A stretch of DNA of 64,000 nucleotides from Durusdinium trenchii. Taxonomy: Eukaryota; Sar; Dinophyceae; Suessiales; Symbiodiniaceae. The notes under the pieces were generated by a model that was not told the origin of the DNA, made no database searches, and worked only from the letters and a program-made list of their open reading frames with translations. A program made the translations under genes and the position numbers. Below are positions 37,066 through 47,115 of this stretch, in pieces; the first letter of the stretch is position 1; every line of letters begins with the position of its first letter. The stretch covers positions 285,665-349,664 of the forward strand of contig CAXAMN010003113.1 of assembly GCA_963970005.1 (NCBI GenBank), in the 5' to 3' direction.

Positions 37066-37498
37066 GTAAGAACCCCATAGCTTCGCTATCTGGGGAAAAA
37101 TAAAAGGACATCGCAAAGTGTTTTGCGCAGAAAACTTGACCGACCAGACTGTCCCAGGTGCCTGACAGCGCCGAAGCCCTTGAGGCCACTGGCATGTATG
37201 ATATGAAACGCTTAGAGACCGATCATTTTGGCGGTTTTTGAGGCCATCCCAAGCGTGCACGTGGAGGTAGTGGCTGATGCCTCTGACGAGGCAGCGCATG
37301 AGCAACGCATTCATCAGAAAGCGCACACACCATGCCTTTTTTGGTTTGTCATTTTTTGCTGCGCCCTGGGGATGTGTTGGTGGCATTCGATGCGCCCAGA
37401 CATAATATGCGCAGGTGATGGACCTGACGGGCTGAATCTCATGAGGGGTAGATTCGTTGGCCCAGGCAGCCCATGGACAAGACTGGCTTGTTATGTCC

Positions 37499-37757
37499 AC
37501 TGTTTGTCCCTTATCGAAACAACGATGGAAAGAGCTCAAGAAGTCTTTGTTTGCTATGAAGTCTTGACCGCTGTCCATGGAGTCTGGTTGGTTGCGATCA
37601 TTCAGAGACACTGAGTGACTTCTTGAAGGGTTCCCTCCAATCCATTAGATTGGATTTGACCATTGCCAAACGGTTGCAGACTCCATCGCGCTTCTTGTGT
37701 GTAAGCATAGACCGCAATCCCTGACGGGAGTTCGGTTTGCATTGGAGGCCGGAGTGT
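37499..37757. repeat. Dispersed repeat D+E, contiguous copy
   Basis: 37499-37646 equals 12456-12600 and 37648-37757 equals 15655-15787. Here they abut, so the 12-15 kb locus appears to be a disrupted copy of the same element of about 260 bases. Frames through it are shared by the copies. Confidence 0.85.
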
Positions 37758-38086
37758 TCGACAACTTCCTTGCAAAGTCTCGTATATAGACATTGAACTT
37801 TGATTGTTGCGTTGATTCTGATTGCGCCTGATGCTTTTCCCACGCACGACTTGAGTTTGGAGACCGGTATTAAAGTTTCCAGGCCGTTAACAAGAGGGGC
37901 CCTCTGGTTGCTGACCACAAGGAACCTGTTTGCTACGTAATAGTGGGCGCGTGTCGTGCGTATGGCTTTTTCAAGGACGTTAGGATGTGAGTCCGGGTGA
38001 TCGCCAGTCATTCTCCGATTGGCAGCGTTGCCGGACCGTGTGGCGCAGTGGCTGGGGCTGCGTGATGGCGCCGCATACCAAGTTAA
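37758..38086. other. Spacer, no gene
   Basis: Unique sequence. GTGGCGCAGTGG near 38040 recalls a tRNA D-arm but has no partner (see rejected items). Confidence 0.35.
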
Positions 38087-38232
38087 ATGAAGCGAAAAGG
38101 AAAGCCAGTCGTTTTTCAAGGAGCAGCGATGTTTGCAAATTCAGCTTTGAGAACAGGACTTGCTACACTTGAGCGATTTCTTCCACTGGTGAAAGCCCGT
38201 TCCAAGAGAAAGTCTCGTTTATGCGGGCCTCA
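38087..38232 (+). CDS. Exon, unknown protein (start of the 38-47 kb train)
   Basis: ATG 38087 opens MKRKGKPVVFQGAAMFAN, then SALRTGLATLERFLPLVKA and a basic RSKRKSRLCG. The frame continues but loses protein character after about 38232. A possible first exon, since a Met precedes a well-mixed sequence. Confidence 0.4.
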
Positions 38233-38277
38233 ACACTACCATAGTCATATTTCCAGCTGTCTTTTGTTGCTGTATAG

Positions 38278-38579
38278 ACTTCAGTTGCGTAATGGTATGC
38301 TATCTGACTCGAGTCGAGGGTCGGGGCGGTCAGCTGATGAATGTGTCAGCAGTAGAGGTGCGGACAACGCAGTTTCACCAATGTGTGACGATTCTCTCGA
38401 ATGTGCCTTCCATTCCTGGCGTGGTTTGGGAGGCGGATGGTTTTCACGGGTTCGTCGTTAAGAAGACACCTCTACACAGATGGCTCGACCCCAAGAAGAT
38501 TCACAACAATCATGGAGCGTCAAAAGTAGAAGCTTTAAGCCAAGCACCTCGGCAGGCCCCACGCAGGGCCATGTCACCG
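38278..38579 (+). CDS. Exon, unknown protein
   Basis: Between TGCTGTATAG| and TCACCG|GTAAGT, a perfect donor. Reads NVSAVEVRTTQFHQCVTILS, NVPSIPGVVWEADGFHGFVV, KKTPLHRWLDPKKIHNNHG and EALSQAPRQAPRRAMSP. Well-mixed sequence with no domain recognised. The competing frame ending WFSRVRR is a shadow. Confidence 0.55.
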
Positions 38580-38689
38580 GTAAGTTTTCAGGTTTGTGTT
38601 CTGTGAAAGCTTGCAAGGCTGGTTCTCGCCACTCTCTTTTTTGTCGCTTCTGTGGCTGTGTTCACAGAAGACTGACAGTCTCAAGCCTT

Positions 38690-38952
38690 CTTTTACTGTG
38701 GAACTCTCAAATGGCATTCAGATACATGGTTACGTGGGTGAGCTTTGGCTTGGCACGCGCTGAGGAATTGTTTCCCACGCTGTCATCGCAGTGGTTTGCT
38801 GGGCGTCATTGGGGGCAGAACTTGGAGAAGTTGTCCCAGAAGTGCATGGTGACCACAGCATGGCTTGTGGCATTTCTTTTGCGGAATGCTGCTTCTGCTT
38901 CTAGGGTTGAAAAGGACCAGCGAGCTTTGACTTCATTAGATGATTTGATGTA
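38690..38952 (+). CDS. Exon, unknown helical protein
   Basis: Open frame to TAA at 38951-38953: MAFRYMVTWVSFGLARAEEL, FPTLSSQWFAGRHWGQNLEK and LSQKCMVTTAWLVAFLLRNA, ending in a charged tail (EKDQRALTSLDDLM). Trp-rich and amphipathic. Limits uncertain. Confidence 0.45.
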
Positions 38953-39057
38953 ACTGTCGTATTTGTAGGAAAGGGTTTCTTTGGTTAGATTTGGTTCAGT
39001 TCAGGAAGAGCTGCTGCACACTTGCTCGCAACTTTGGTGTCTCTTAGTTGTCCAGGG

Positions 39058-39876
39058 ATGCACCACTCGGTTGAATTTCAAGGCCACAAGGCTGTCCTTG
39101 CTGGAGATGAAATTCTTTGGAGCGGGGAAGCTCCTCCGCTTGTGGCAGGTGCTTTTCAAAAGCTTTGGGCGGAGCAAGATTTGGGGCCAGGATTCGGGCT
39201 GCCAAGCTCAAGCCTAACTTCTTTTCTTTGGTGCGGGGTGGCTTTCATCAGCAAGCAGGGCGGCCGCAATCGTGAGAATATCGTTCTGTCAACTGTCAAA
39301 GCATTCCTGCAAGAGGTTTTGGTGCTGGTGTGTGGTCGCATCGATGGGTGGGCCATGGCTCAACCACAGCCAACTCTTGCGAGGATGGCTGAAACGCAGC
39401 CGAAAGGGCCGCAAGGCATCCGACGGAAAAGGTTCGGTTTCTTCTTGCAATCTCAGATAGCCAAAAAGAAAAAGCCCAGGCTAAGTGGGGAGGAGTCGCA
39501 CGGCGGAGGAAGCACGACTGAGCAGATCATGCTTCGAGAAGCGCAGCTTCACCATGCCCAAGTCCAGAAAACATACGAGAATGTACGTTTCATAGAGATC
39601 GTTTTTGATGGCAGCCGGTTTGGAGGCCTCGAAACGGAAATCGCCGTGGCATATGATATGGATGCTGACATGGCCGCATTTTTGCCCCCACAGAAGATGC
39701 GAGAACTGGCGTGGCGGGTCGAGCCCGCAGGGTCGCACTTGGAACCAGCAGCGTCTGATCTATTTGCGCCTGGTTTGCAGCCACTAAGTTGGTGTGACTT
39801 TTCCTTGGGGGGTGCTCATGGGTCGCAACAAGCAAAGATCGCACAGATTGGAGTAGAGTGTAAAATCGCTGTGTAA
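39058..39876 (+). CDS. Exon(s), unknown protein with coiled and folded parts
   Basis: From MHHSVEFQGHKAVLAGDE the frame is open to a stop at 39876. It contains AFQKLWAEQDLGPGFGLPS, a basic linker (QSQIAKKKKPRLSGEES), a helical segment (IMLREAQLHHAQVQKTYENV) and a beta-like region FIEIVFDGSRFGGLETEIAV, AYDMDADMAAFLPPQKMRE. FLPPQ with the preceding acidic strand looks like a conserved core, but the family is not recognised. GGTAAGT-type sites are absent inside, so it may be a single exon. Confidence 0.5.
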   Translation: MHHSVEFQGHKAVLAGDEILWSGEAPPLVAGAFQKLWAEQDLGPGFGLPSSSLTSFLWCGVAFISKQGGRNRENIVLSTVKAFLQEVLVLVCGRIDGWAMAQPQPTLARMAETQPKGPQGIRRKRFGFFLQSQIAKKKKPRLSGEESHGGGSTTEQIMLREAQLHHAQVQKTYENVRFIEIVFDGSRFGGLETEIAVAYDMDADMAAFLPPQKMRELAWRVEPAGSHLEPAASDLFAPGLQPLSWCDFSLGGAHGSQQAKIAQIGVECKIAV

Positions 39877-40077
39877 TCAGGAATTGGATCATTTTCCACA
39901 CTGAGCTATGGTTTTGGGTGTCCTTTTACAAATGAGTTGGCGGGAAGGTGCAGGGCACAGTGGAGATTGCGCCCAACGAAGCTATCCGCTTGTGCTGGAA
40001 GCGGAGCCCAATCGGCTCTGTGTACCTGCTATTCCTTTTGGCTTTGATGTTTAGTAACCGCTAAAGTCAGTTACCAT
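39877..40077. other. Intron-like spacer
   Basis: No coding signal. Separates two exon candidates. Confidence 0.3.
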
Positions 40078-40408
40078 GCTCCAGCCTTCGCAGGCTGTGT
40101 CCAGGTTTGGTGATCGTGCTGCGGTAAAGGGCTATAGTGCTTTCGATCTCTCCTGGTTTCGATTCGATTTGCTTGGACGAGGTATACATGGTTCAAGATG
40201 TTCGGACCCCATTGCTTTACCCAGACCCAGGCACTTTGATAGGCTTCTGCGGGCGTCAAACTCTTTCAAGAGTGTGTGCTTTGGCGATGAGGTTGCGGTA
40301 CAGATTGGTTTGGTGCAGGTGCTGTTTCTGGCATGTTTGAAGCAGGTGTTTGCTTGCGAGGGTGTTGTGCTAGGTGGCGCAAACGCAATTCGGCGTGTCT
40401 TTGCTTAG
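40078..40408 (+). CDS. Possible exon, unknown
   Basis: ATG 40076-40078 region: MLQPSQAVSRFGDRAAVK and YSAFDLSWFRFDLLGRGI, then CFGDEVAVQIGLVQVLFLAC, open to 40408. A competing frame exists from 40137. Weak call. Confidence 0.3.
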
Positions 40409-40690
40409 GGAAGCAGGGGATGGACGGAGCTGCTGCGAGATTTGCAACAAGGCTATGGGGATACCGGCCCAGGTCCAGGTGTTTGCGTCACTGTTTCTGG
40501 CCGCTCTGTTATGTTTGCGCGTCAGACATTGGTGCAGGGGCTGTAGCGCAGTGCCGTTTGCGGCATAGTTCGGTGTCTTTTTGAAAAAGTAACCAGCAAA
40601 ACACTTATATAGTTGGAAAAGCTGACCCTTTTTTTGGGGGGGTGATTCTATACCTCGGTTTCTTTGTTCCACTGCATCAGTGGTTCTTCT
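40409..40690. other. Spacer
   Basis: CCCTTTTTTTGGGGGGG hairpin-like run near 40626. No gene. Confidence 0.35.
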
Positions 40691-41161
40691 GTAGAGTTCC
40701 ATGCCCTAAAACATAAGTCCTGTGAGGAAAAGAAGCGCTTCAAGGGAGCAAGCGGCATGAAAGTGTATGATACACTGAGAATGCTCAATCATTTGCTCAG
40801 CACAAGCTGCAACCTCAACCTCAAGCAGTTTGTGTTGCGGCCAGAGTCGCTGAGGAGCCTGCCAGCCAGATGGAAGCGTGTGTGGAGCGGAGAACGGTGG
40901 TATCGAAAACTACTTGGCCATGGCCTAGACAGATCTGAAGCAGAACTGCCAGATGAGATCTTGCAGAGGCTGGCCTCGCTGCGGGGCTTGTTCCTCACGA
41001 TGGATCAGGCTGCGTGGGGCTGGAGTGCTGGGCATTTCTTGCTCCATCCCCAGGGGTTCAGTTGTTTTGGTGATATCCGAGCAGCATGGTTGCGCAGAAT
41101 GATTTTGCGTTGGTGGTTTTTTGTTAAACGGCTTCTTTGTGTTCAAAGGAGTTCTTCCTAG
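40691..41161 (+). CDS. Exon, unknown protein
   Basis: Reads HALKHKSCEEKKRFKGASG, MKVYDTLRMLNHLLSTSCN, KQFVLRPESLRSLPARWKR, VWSGERWYRKLLGHGLDRS, AELPDEILQRLASLRGLFL and AAWGWSAGHFLLHPQGF. Basic first half, helical second half; several Trp. A donor before 41110 is likely, since the end becomes hydrophobic and T-rich. Not recognised. Confidence 0.5.
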   Translation, partial: VEFHALKHKSCEEKKRFKGASGMKVYDTLRMLNHLLSTSCNLNLKQFVLRPESLRSLPARWKRVWSGERWYRKLLGHGLDRSEAELPDEILQRLASLRGLFLTMDQAAWGWSAGHFLLHPQGFSCFGDIRAAWLRRMILRWWFFVKRLLCVQRSSS

Positions 41162-41424
41162 CCAAGGAAGATTCTTATCATCGGTCTTGGAACGACTTCC
41201 TATGGGCTTGTTGCAGAAGCAATCTCAGGAGCACGATGCTGCAAGTTTTTGTCAGCTTCAATGCGCAGTACCATTCGTTCGGAAAGGCTTGGCCTTTGTG
41301 TCATTCTCTTTTCAAATCTCCACATGTCTCCACGTGTATAGTGTATAGCTAGCTTTGGGGTTGAAAACCTGTTGTCGGATTCTTGTCCAGCGTTCCACAA
41401 ATCTAGCAGATTATGATTTGTGCA
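41162..41424. other. Probable intron
   Basis: Only weak frames (for example 41137-41352). Ends with TTTGTGCAG before the next long exon. Confidence 0.35.
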
Positions 41425-42748
41425 GTTCAACTTGGAGGCTGCCAACGCGCAACGGTTGCGGGAGTATACCGCAGAGTGGCTGGCTCTCAACCCAATCCCC
41501 GAAGAAGTTTGGGCCTACTTTGCGGAGGAGTTTGCGCGTGATGCGCGGAAGGCTCTGCCAGGCGACCAGGATGAGATGGAGGCTGCGTGGTTGGATCGGC
41601 ACGAACAGCTTGAGCAAAAGGGTGCCTACTACAGGCTTGGAGCATGGTTCAGCATCATTCCAGCCGTAGCTGCTCGAGATTCGCATTGGAAGTATTGGCA
41701 ACTATTTTTGCGGTGGCTGTCCCGTGCCATCATGGGCCCGTCAGAGGCAGCAGCAAAAGCTCGTGAGGCAGCTTTAGCTGAGGCTGTGGCTGCAGTGGCC
41801 AAGGCGTCTGAAGAAGACCAGATCAATGTTGAAAGTCACAAGCGCCAGATGCGAGACTTACGGAAAGCCGCAGGAAATTCTTTGATTCTCGCAGGGCTCA
41901 TGCTCCACAACCTGAACTGGTTTAATTGCCGATTGCTTTTGCACATCGGGCGCCAGCTCTATATTGAACAGGGTACGAAAGCGAAGTGCAAACAGACTGC
42001 GGACGAGGACCTCCGCCATTCCATCAGTATGGCAGCCCGAGGCGGTGTGTCTTTGTTGCAAGAGTTGTGGTTCTCAGCCGTTTCCGATGCAGGCGAGCTG
42101 GGGCGTTTAGGCCTTGCTGCTTCACAGACAACTGTACCGCAGAATTTCAGCCCTGAAGTGGATTACGACACAGGAGAGCAAATGCCTGGCGTTCTTTCTG
42201 CACACATTCCCCAACGTGTCATGTCTTTTCTGGCGCATGTGACGGAAGCAAGGCTGTGGTCTCAGACTTGGCTGTTTGGAAGCTACCCTTGTGCATTCGC
42301 TGCAATTTTACACCCTGACCCCAGCGTCCAGAGAGAAGCACTAGAATCTGCGAAGGAGTCCTTGGGCTGGAGCGGGTTGTATATATTGCAAGTAGTTTGC
42401 TACCAGTTGCAGCCTTTCTGTTTTGTCCGTATAGAGCCTCTCAACACTAAGGACTGCCCGTTAACCGTTAACAAACATCATGCACGCGACTGGGACCCAG
42501 AGAACCCATCTAGAGGTTTTGATAGGTTTTTCCGAATGACATGGCCCGAGCGTGACATACTCCGCAAACGAGCAGGCATCGATACCGATGTGTGTATACT
42601 GTATTCTTCTCGGTCATGTTCTGACATGTGCCCTGACGTGTGTTCTGGCACGTGTGACGTCAAGTCTGGTACTCCCAAAAGTGAAAGTCTGGCCTACAAA
42701 GAGGACCTTGCAAGGGGAAAGAAAAAGATGGAAACCAACGAATGCTGA
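41425..42748 (+). CDS. Long exon, unknown alpha-helical protein
   Basis: After GATTTGTGCAG| the frame is open for about 440 codons; there is no ATG at its start, so it is an internal or last exon. Sections: charged helix (LREYTAEWLALNPIPEEVW), Ala/Glu coiled-coil-like part (AAAKAREAALAEAVAAVAKA, about residues 108-130), a hydrophobic core (NSLILAGLMLHNLNWFNCRL), FSPEVDYDTGEQMPGVLSAH, a Trp-rich stretch (ESAKESLGWSGLYILQVVCY) and a Lys-rich end (KEDLARGKKKMETNEC). A Cys-rich segment (SCSDMCPDVCSGTCDV) near residue 400 comes from a short ACGTGT repeat. It is the longest convincing reading frame in the window. No domain recognised. Confidence 0.7.
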
Positions 42749-43069
42749 TTATATATATTTTTTATGCATGTAAATTGCAGCATTTAGCCTGATCCTCCAG
42801 ACAAAACATTTATTAAGATAACTATTCTATATATAATATATATAGTGTCTGGTCGGTTCAACGGAACAAAGAAAGACAAGCAAGCAACCAAGCAAACAAA
42901 CAACAGGGCAAGACCCACCAGCCAACAGATATGCCATAAGCAAACAAACTCACTAGAACCTGCTTTACTATGTCCGTTTTGACATGCTCATAATTGGCAA
43001 CGAAACAATGTTTCTCCACTTCTAACGGCTTGTTGTGTTTACCCGTCAACTTGGGGTCTCCTTCAGGTA
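42749..43069. other. AT-rich spacer
   Basis: Contains TATATATAATATATATAG at about 42828 and a GCAAGCAACCAAGCAAAC tract near 42880. No gene. Confidence 0.5.
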
Positions 43070-43350
43070 TTGAAGGAGGGTATCGTTCAAAGGCCTTTTT
43101 CCCCAACTGCGAAGCTTGGATTCCGGAGCAGGTTCCGGAGGAGCTTCCAGAGCAGGTTCCAGACAAGTTCCCAGAGGAAGTTCCGAAGCAGGTTCTGGAG
43201 GAGGTAAGTTCCGGAGGTTCTGAGGAAGTCCCGGCGCAGGTTCCACAGGGTGTGGCGCGGTGTACCATGCAGACTGACAACCCCACATGCTTTGCAATGA
43301 GTTTAGCGGTTAGCTGTATGTGTTCTGGCATGTTGTCACACAGGTGTTAA
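43070..43350 (+). repeat. GGTTCCGGAGGA minisatellite, open as a Glu/Val/Pro repeat
   Basis: About ten 12-bp units at 43118-43243, in the plus-strand frame reading PEQVPEELPEQVPDKFPEE. The frame is open from about 42994 to 43350 (FFPNCEAWIPEQ before; CTMQTDNPTCFAMSLAVSCM after). It may be a repeat exon or chance. Related to 14497-14572. Confidence 0.6.
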
Positions 43351-43800
43351 GAGACATACGCACACATTCTGTCTTTCTGACAAGCATGGTCTGATGTATG
43401 GGCACGAGCGCCAACAGTAAAAGTATCAACGATCTTTCCAGCATTGTACATGACCACGTGTTGTCTACGTGAATGCCACTGCTTTGAACTGCTATGGTTT
43501 GGAGTTGGGATATCGATTCTAATCAAAAAGCATGTCGATGATGGTTCGATGGTGTAAGGGGCAATCTTTTCACTTTGTTTTGAATGTGCGCATCGCTTAA
43601 TAGAACACGCATGGCGTATTTGGCTTCTGTTTTTAGCAGAAATGAAACCAGTGGGGTTCCTATAGCACACGCCGATGTGTTTTGCAGTTTTTTTGACAAA
43701 GCAACATGTTCTTCTCTTGCAAGAGGGTGACCCTACCAGAGCAATAGAACTCTAACTGCCGAGCCAGCCCAGGTTTTGGGATTGCGCTACATTTGCGGAA
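43351..43800. other. Spacer, no gene recognised
   Basis: Short frames only. Confidence 0.35.
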
Positions 43801-43824
43801 AGTGCGAGATGGACAGAAGTCGGC

Positions 43825-44148
43825 ATGTACGGACTTCGCGAGAAGCTGTTCTGGATGGAGTGGCCTTGTGTCCAGTTGATCTTCCGGCTGCTAGCTCATC
43901 ATGGTTTCAGGCCGGTGCCAGAGGCTCTGAGCTTTTTGCACCGCTTTTTCCATAGAATCGGAGACACCAAAATCATTGAAGATACGAACAAGAAGGCTCG
44001 TTCGGTGGAGCAAGGCGGTTGCAACAGGGTTGCGAAGACGCTCAGCGTTGCTCATGAAATTCGTGGAGAGCCACCTGTCCAGAGAAAGAGGAATAACAGT
44101 CTTTTTCCAGTTGGTTCCTTTGGCTGTGCCGGTCACGTATACGTTTGA
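43825..44148 (+). CDS. Exon, unknown protein
   Basis: MYGLREKLFWMEWPCVQLIF, RLLAHHGFRPVPEALSFLHR, FFHRIGDTKIIEDTNKKARS. The FFHRIGDTKIIED block is compact and well mixed, and reads like a conserved domain core. After about 44030 two frames compete (CNRVAKTLSVAHEIRGE versus RRSALLMKFVESHLSRERG). Not recognised; part of the 38-47 kb train. Confidence 0.5.
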   Translation: MYGLREKLFWMEWPCVQLIFRLLAHHGFRPVPEALSFLHRFFHRIGDTKIIEDTNKKARSVEQGGCNRVAKTLSVAHEIRGEPPVQRKRNNSLFPVGSFGCAGHVYV

Positions 44149-44176
44149 GTGGGTGAATCTCTATGTTTGTCTTCAG

Positions 44177-44286
44177 ATGCAGATGCACCCGCAGTGGTGG
44201 TCTTCTTTGGAGCTGCAAACCGCTTCACAAAAAGTTTGGAAGGCCCCATTCCAGGTTCTTAAATCCGATTGGGGCGTTTCTCCCGG
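44177..44286 (+). CDS. Exon, unknown protein
   Basis: After TGTCTTCAG| the frame reads MHPQWWSSLELQTASQKVW and KAPFQVLKSDWGVSPG, then |GTAGGG. Short, Trp-rich, with good splice borders. Confidence 0.5.
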
Positions 44287-44600
44287 TAGGGTCAGGTCAA
44301 GTTGACCTTGTTCCTCTATACGGGTACTAGCTAGTAGTGCACAGATACCACCAAGCATAAGGAACACAAGATCGGCTACAGCACTGAAGGGCTTGACAGA
44401 CAGAGGCTGAAAGATTCATCTAGGTCATAGACTAGAATCCGATTCGCAGCTCTATCACGCTAGAGGGTCGAGTTGGTCTTGTGTTTTTCCTGTATACGGG
44501 GCGGCGCAGCTACCACCACCCAAATCAAGAACACCAGATCGGCCGCGGTGAAAGCTTTTCAGACCATTGGTTCCTCTAAATGATGACTTTGAGTGGTTGC
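44287..44600. other. Probable intron with a duplicated block
   Basis: GTTGACCTTG..CTATACGGG and GTTGGTCTTG..TGTATACGGG at about 44299 and 44471, each followed by a CACCA..AAG.AACAC.AGATCGGC block, form an internal duplication of about 170 bases. Confidence 0.5.
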
Positions 44601-44611
44601 GTGTGCAGCTA

Positions 44612-45261
44612 CCAGGAAGAACACATTGTGTTCCCGCAAGATTCCGCACGTGAAGATTCCTGCTGCCAACTGGGGCGTAGATCCCCCGAAAGTTGAAGCC
44701 TGGGCGACCTTGACGAACCCCACGAAAACTCCGATTCCTGCAGAGTGGGGTTTCGATGCAGTGCTTCGACCGAACAAGCAGTATGTTTCGAAGAGTCCAA
44801 CAGGCAGACGGCTATCTTTGGGAGCGGCGCAGGCCATGCTGTGGCTGTGGCGTCGGAAAGAGCTTCACCTTGCGCACATGACGGAGCACTCTTGCGCGCT
44901 GACACCTCAGACCTTGGTTACAAAGGCTGGTACAAAAAAGTTCTTCTTTGTGCTTGCAAGCACTTGCCATGGAGCTTGGACGTGGGAGGCTGAAGTTGTA
45001 GAGACACAGACCTATGGGTTGCGAGGTCACAACGAGTGGGCCTGGCTGACTGTGACGAATGTGAAAGATTGGCATTGTGTGCCATATGAGTGGACGATCA
45101 ACAAAGTTCAGACCGAACAGTTTGGCTTCCTGTGCATGAAGCAGCGCGGTGCCTCATGCCCTTTGGTGGTGGAAGCGCTGTGCCGTAAGCGGCGGCCACT
45201 CGTACACCAAAGAGTGCTGCTTCTCCGTTGCTATGGTGTGGACGTTCGCAGTGGCAGCTGA
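44612..45261 (+). CDS. Exon, unknown protein
   Basis: After TGTGCAG| the frame is open to a stop at 45259-45261. Reads KIPHVKIPAANWGVDPPKVE, AWATLTNPTKTPIPAEWGFD, RLSLGAAQAMLWLWRRKELH, KAGTKKFFFVLASTCHGAWT and GLRGHNEWAWLTVTNVKDWH, then CVPYEWTINKVQTEQFGFL. Rich in Trp and beta-strand-like segments. The last about 20 codons are probably intronic. Family not recognised. Confidence 0.55.
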
Positions 45262-45353
45262 ACTCCACATGTGTTTTAATTGTTGAATCTACAGGTCTTT
45301 TTGCCAGTATTGAAAGTTTCCACCTGACAAATTGTATACAATTCTTCCATAGG

Positions 45354-46358
45354 GTTTTGGTGTTGCACTATTCCGGCCTGCCCCCAATTCAAGGTACGCC
45401 TTTCGAACAGCAAGAGCACGAGTTGCTGGAGAACCTTTTGGAGAGCGCGGATGCAACAGTGAAAAGCTCCTATATGGCTGCTTTGGCTGCCCGCCACGAG
45501 GAGGCCATCAAGTCAAGGGAGAAGCGACAGAGGAAGCGCAAGCAGCGCGAGGTGGATGGTGATGCATCTGAAGCATCTGACAGTGACGACGACAGTTTAT
45601 CGGATGATGATGACCCGATGCCTGAATATACCTTAGCTGCCCTGGAACACATTGAGGCCACAGGCAGGAATGCATTCGGCGTTGCAGCTTCTTCTGCCAA
45701 GCAAAAGGAGCAAAAGAGGCATGCAATGTTGCAAAAGTACAAGCGAGCAATTGGAGCAGAGCATGTGCTAGCAGATGAGGCCGAAGATCCAGGACCACCG
45801 CTTTCTGGTGCTCTGCATGCCGAGGATGCTGTGGAGGAAAAGCAAGCGCCGACCACAGAGGCTGTAGAGGCCGAGACGCTCCACAGCCACAAATCCAATT
45901 TGCCAGCGATTCGTCGCTTTGTGCCTGACAGACCATGCACTTGTGAAGGTGAGCTCTGTTCCATCAATTGGATCCAGGGCGCAGCGCGCGGCGAGCACTG
46001 GATTGCCCGGTACAGCTTCAGTGTGCCGGCCGATGTGACTAAGGTGAAAAGGGAATTGAAACAATCAAGCCGCACAAAATACACCAGCTCCAATGTCTCC
46101 GAGCACATGGCCTTCCAGCATGTGCTGTCTTGGATTTGGCAAAAGCACACGCTTTGCACTAGTGATGAGCAGCCCGCTTTTGTCACAGACTTCTTGCGCG
46201 AGTGTCCTGCATGCAAGGCAGATCCGAAGACATGCACGGCCATGAATGCTTTGAAAACGAAAGCGAGCATCGCAGCTTTGCCAGGCTGGGCCTGCCGTAG
46301 TCAGAAAACTGTCGAGAGACTTCTAAAGCATTTGCTCACAACAATTCTCTTTGCCTAG
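45354..46358 (+). CDS. Long exon, acidic/basic linker plus Cys-containing domain
   Basis: After TTCCATAG| the frame is open to 46358. It holds FEQQEHELLENLLESADATV, a Lys/Arg helix (SREKRQRKRKQREVDG), an acidic Ser/Asp run (EASDSDDDSLSDDDDPMPEY), AEHVLADEAEDPGPPLSG, and a C-terminal domain with paired Cys: PCTCEGELCSINWIQGA, ARYSFSVPADVTKVKRELK, and CPACKADPKTC. The last Cys pairs could bind zinc. The acidic/basic linker is typical of nuclear or nucleolar proteins. It precedes the zinc-knuckle OTU exons by about 75 bases and is likely the same gene. The minus-strand frame of 266 codons here is a shadow. Confidence 0.65.
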   Translation, partial: VLVLHYSGLPPIQGTPFEQQEHELLENLLESADATVKSSYMAALAARHEEAIKSREKRQRKRKQREVDGDASEASDSDDDSLSDDDDPMPEYTLAALEHIEATGRNAFGVAASSAKQKEQKRHAMLQKYKRAIGAEHVLADEAEDPGPPLSGALHAEDAVEEKQAPTTEAVEAETLHSHKSNLPAIRRFVPDRPCTCEGELCSINWIQGAARGEHWIARYSFSVPADVTKVKRELKQSSRTKYTSSNVSEHMAFQHVLSWIWQKHTLCTSDEQPAFVTDFLRECPACKADPKTCTAMNALKTKASIAALPGWACRSQKTVERLLKHLLTTILFA

Positions 46359-46432
46359 TTGCCACCTAGAATCCTTGTTGCTATCACCCAAACCGTGTTC
46401 GCCTGTCTGTCCCTCAATTTTCCTTGTGACAG

Positions 46433-46791
46433 GCCCGGAGGTCGAGAGCAGTGAGTCGAGGAAGGCGATTTGCTGTGGCTTTTGTGGGCTGCAAGACCAC
46501 GCTGATGGAGCGTGTCCTCTGATGCGGTCTGTGCTCCGTGAATCAGCAAGGTCTTCTGCAGCTAGCATGTTCAAGAAGGTTTACCAGAACCTTCATGGTG
46601 GTTCGCAGCAGGTTGTGAGGGAGGGGGCTAGCGTCAAAACAGTTGACATCCCAGCAGATGGAAATTGTTTGTTCTCCAGCATTTCCTTGGGATTAGTGCT
46701 TCAGATCTCTCCAGTGGTTCCTCCTGCTGCGAAGATCAAGGAGTATGGGCAGCTGCCTGACTTTGCACAGACAGCTTTTCTACTTCCGTGA
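46433..46791 (+). CDS. Zinc knuckle + OTU cysteine-protease domain, exon with the catalytic Cys
   Basis: After CTTGTGACAG| the frame reads SRKAICCGFCGLQDHADGAC, where C-x2-C-x4-H-x4-C is an exact CCHC zinc-knuckle spacing. A helical linker follows (ASMFKKVYQNLHGGSQQV) and then VDIPADGNCLFSSISLGL, the OTU signature DGNCLF with the catalytic Cys (46666-46668) at the start of a helix. The exon probably ends near 46730-46790. OTU enzymes cleave ubiquitin or ubiquitin-like chains; the zinc knuckle may bind RNA, DNA or protein. A dead copy of this exon sits at 18476-18656. Confidence 0.75.
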
Positions 46792-46894
46792 TTAGTAACT
46801 TAGTAACATGCGCAACGAATAGGCAACGCTACAACTTTTTTGGCTCAACAATTTCGTGAGCTACAGCTTTGCGTGATTGCCAGCGTTTTACCAG

Positions 46895-47115
46895 GAAAAT
46901 GCGCGCAGCCTATTTGCGGAGCCTCGAGAAGCGTCTTAAGATTGGTTGGCGGCTGCCTTGTTGTGCTGAGCTGCCTTTGAAGGAGTGCTTGGAGGCTTCT
47001 TCAGGCATGGACCTGTCGAGCTACCTTCAGGACATGGCAAAGCCAACGACTTGGGGTGGTTTCTTCGAAGCAGCGTTCATGGCCTACAAACATGAAGTGC
47101 CGTCCCTGAGCGTCA
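46895..47115 (+). CDS. OTU domain, middle exon
   Basis: After TTTTACCAG| the frame gives MRAAYLRSLEKRLKIGWRL, a less conserved part, then SSYLQDMAKPTTWGGFFEAA and FMAYKHEVPSLSV. WGG followed by a helix with E-A-A matches the OTU pattern between Cys and His (..Y-x-x-M..WGG-x-x-E..). Ends near 47115, where AGC|GTCACC is a possible donor; AGAGTAATTTCT is duplicated just after it. Confidence 0.65.

Noticed and set aside
38030..38075. tRNA-like GTGGCGCAGTGG
   Set aside because: No T-arm (GTTCGAATC type) and no matching acceptor stem nearby.
42580..42665. Cys-rich stretch in the 41425-42748 exon as a metal-binding motif
   Set aside because: Cys residues come from a short repeat of (T/G)ACGTGT-like units at the DNA level; spacing is not that of a known finger.
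45470..46270. 266-codon minus-strand frame
   Set aside because: Antisense shadow of the acidic/basic exon at 45354-46358; Ser/Ala/Cys-rich composition mirrors plus-strand codons.
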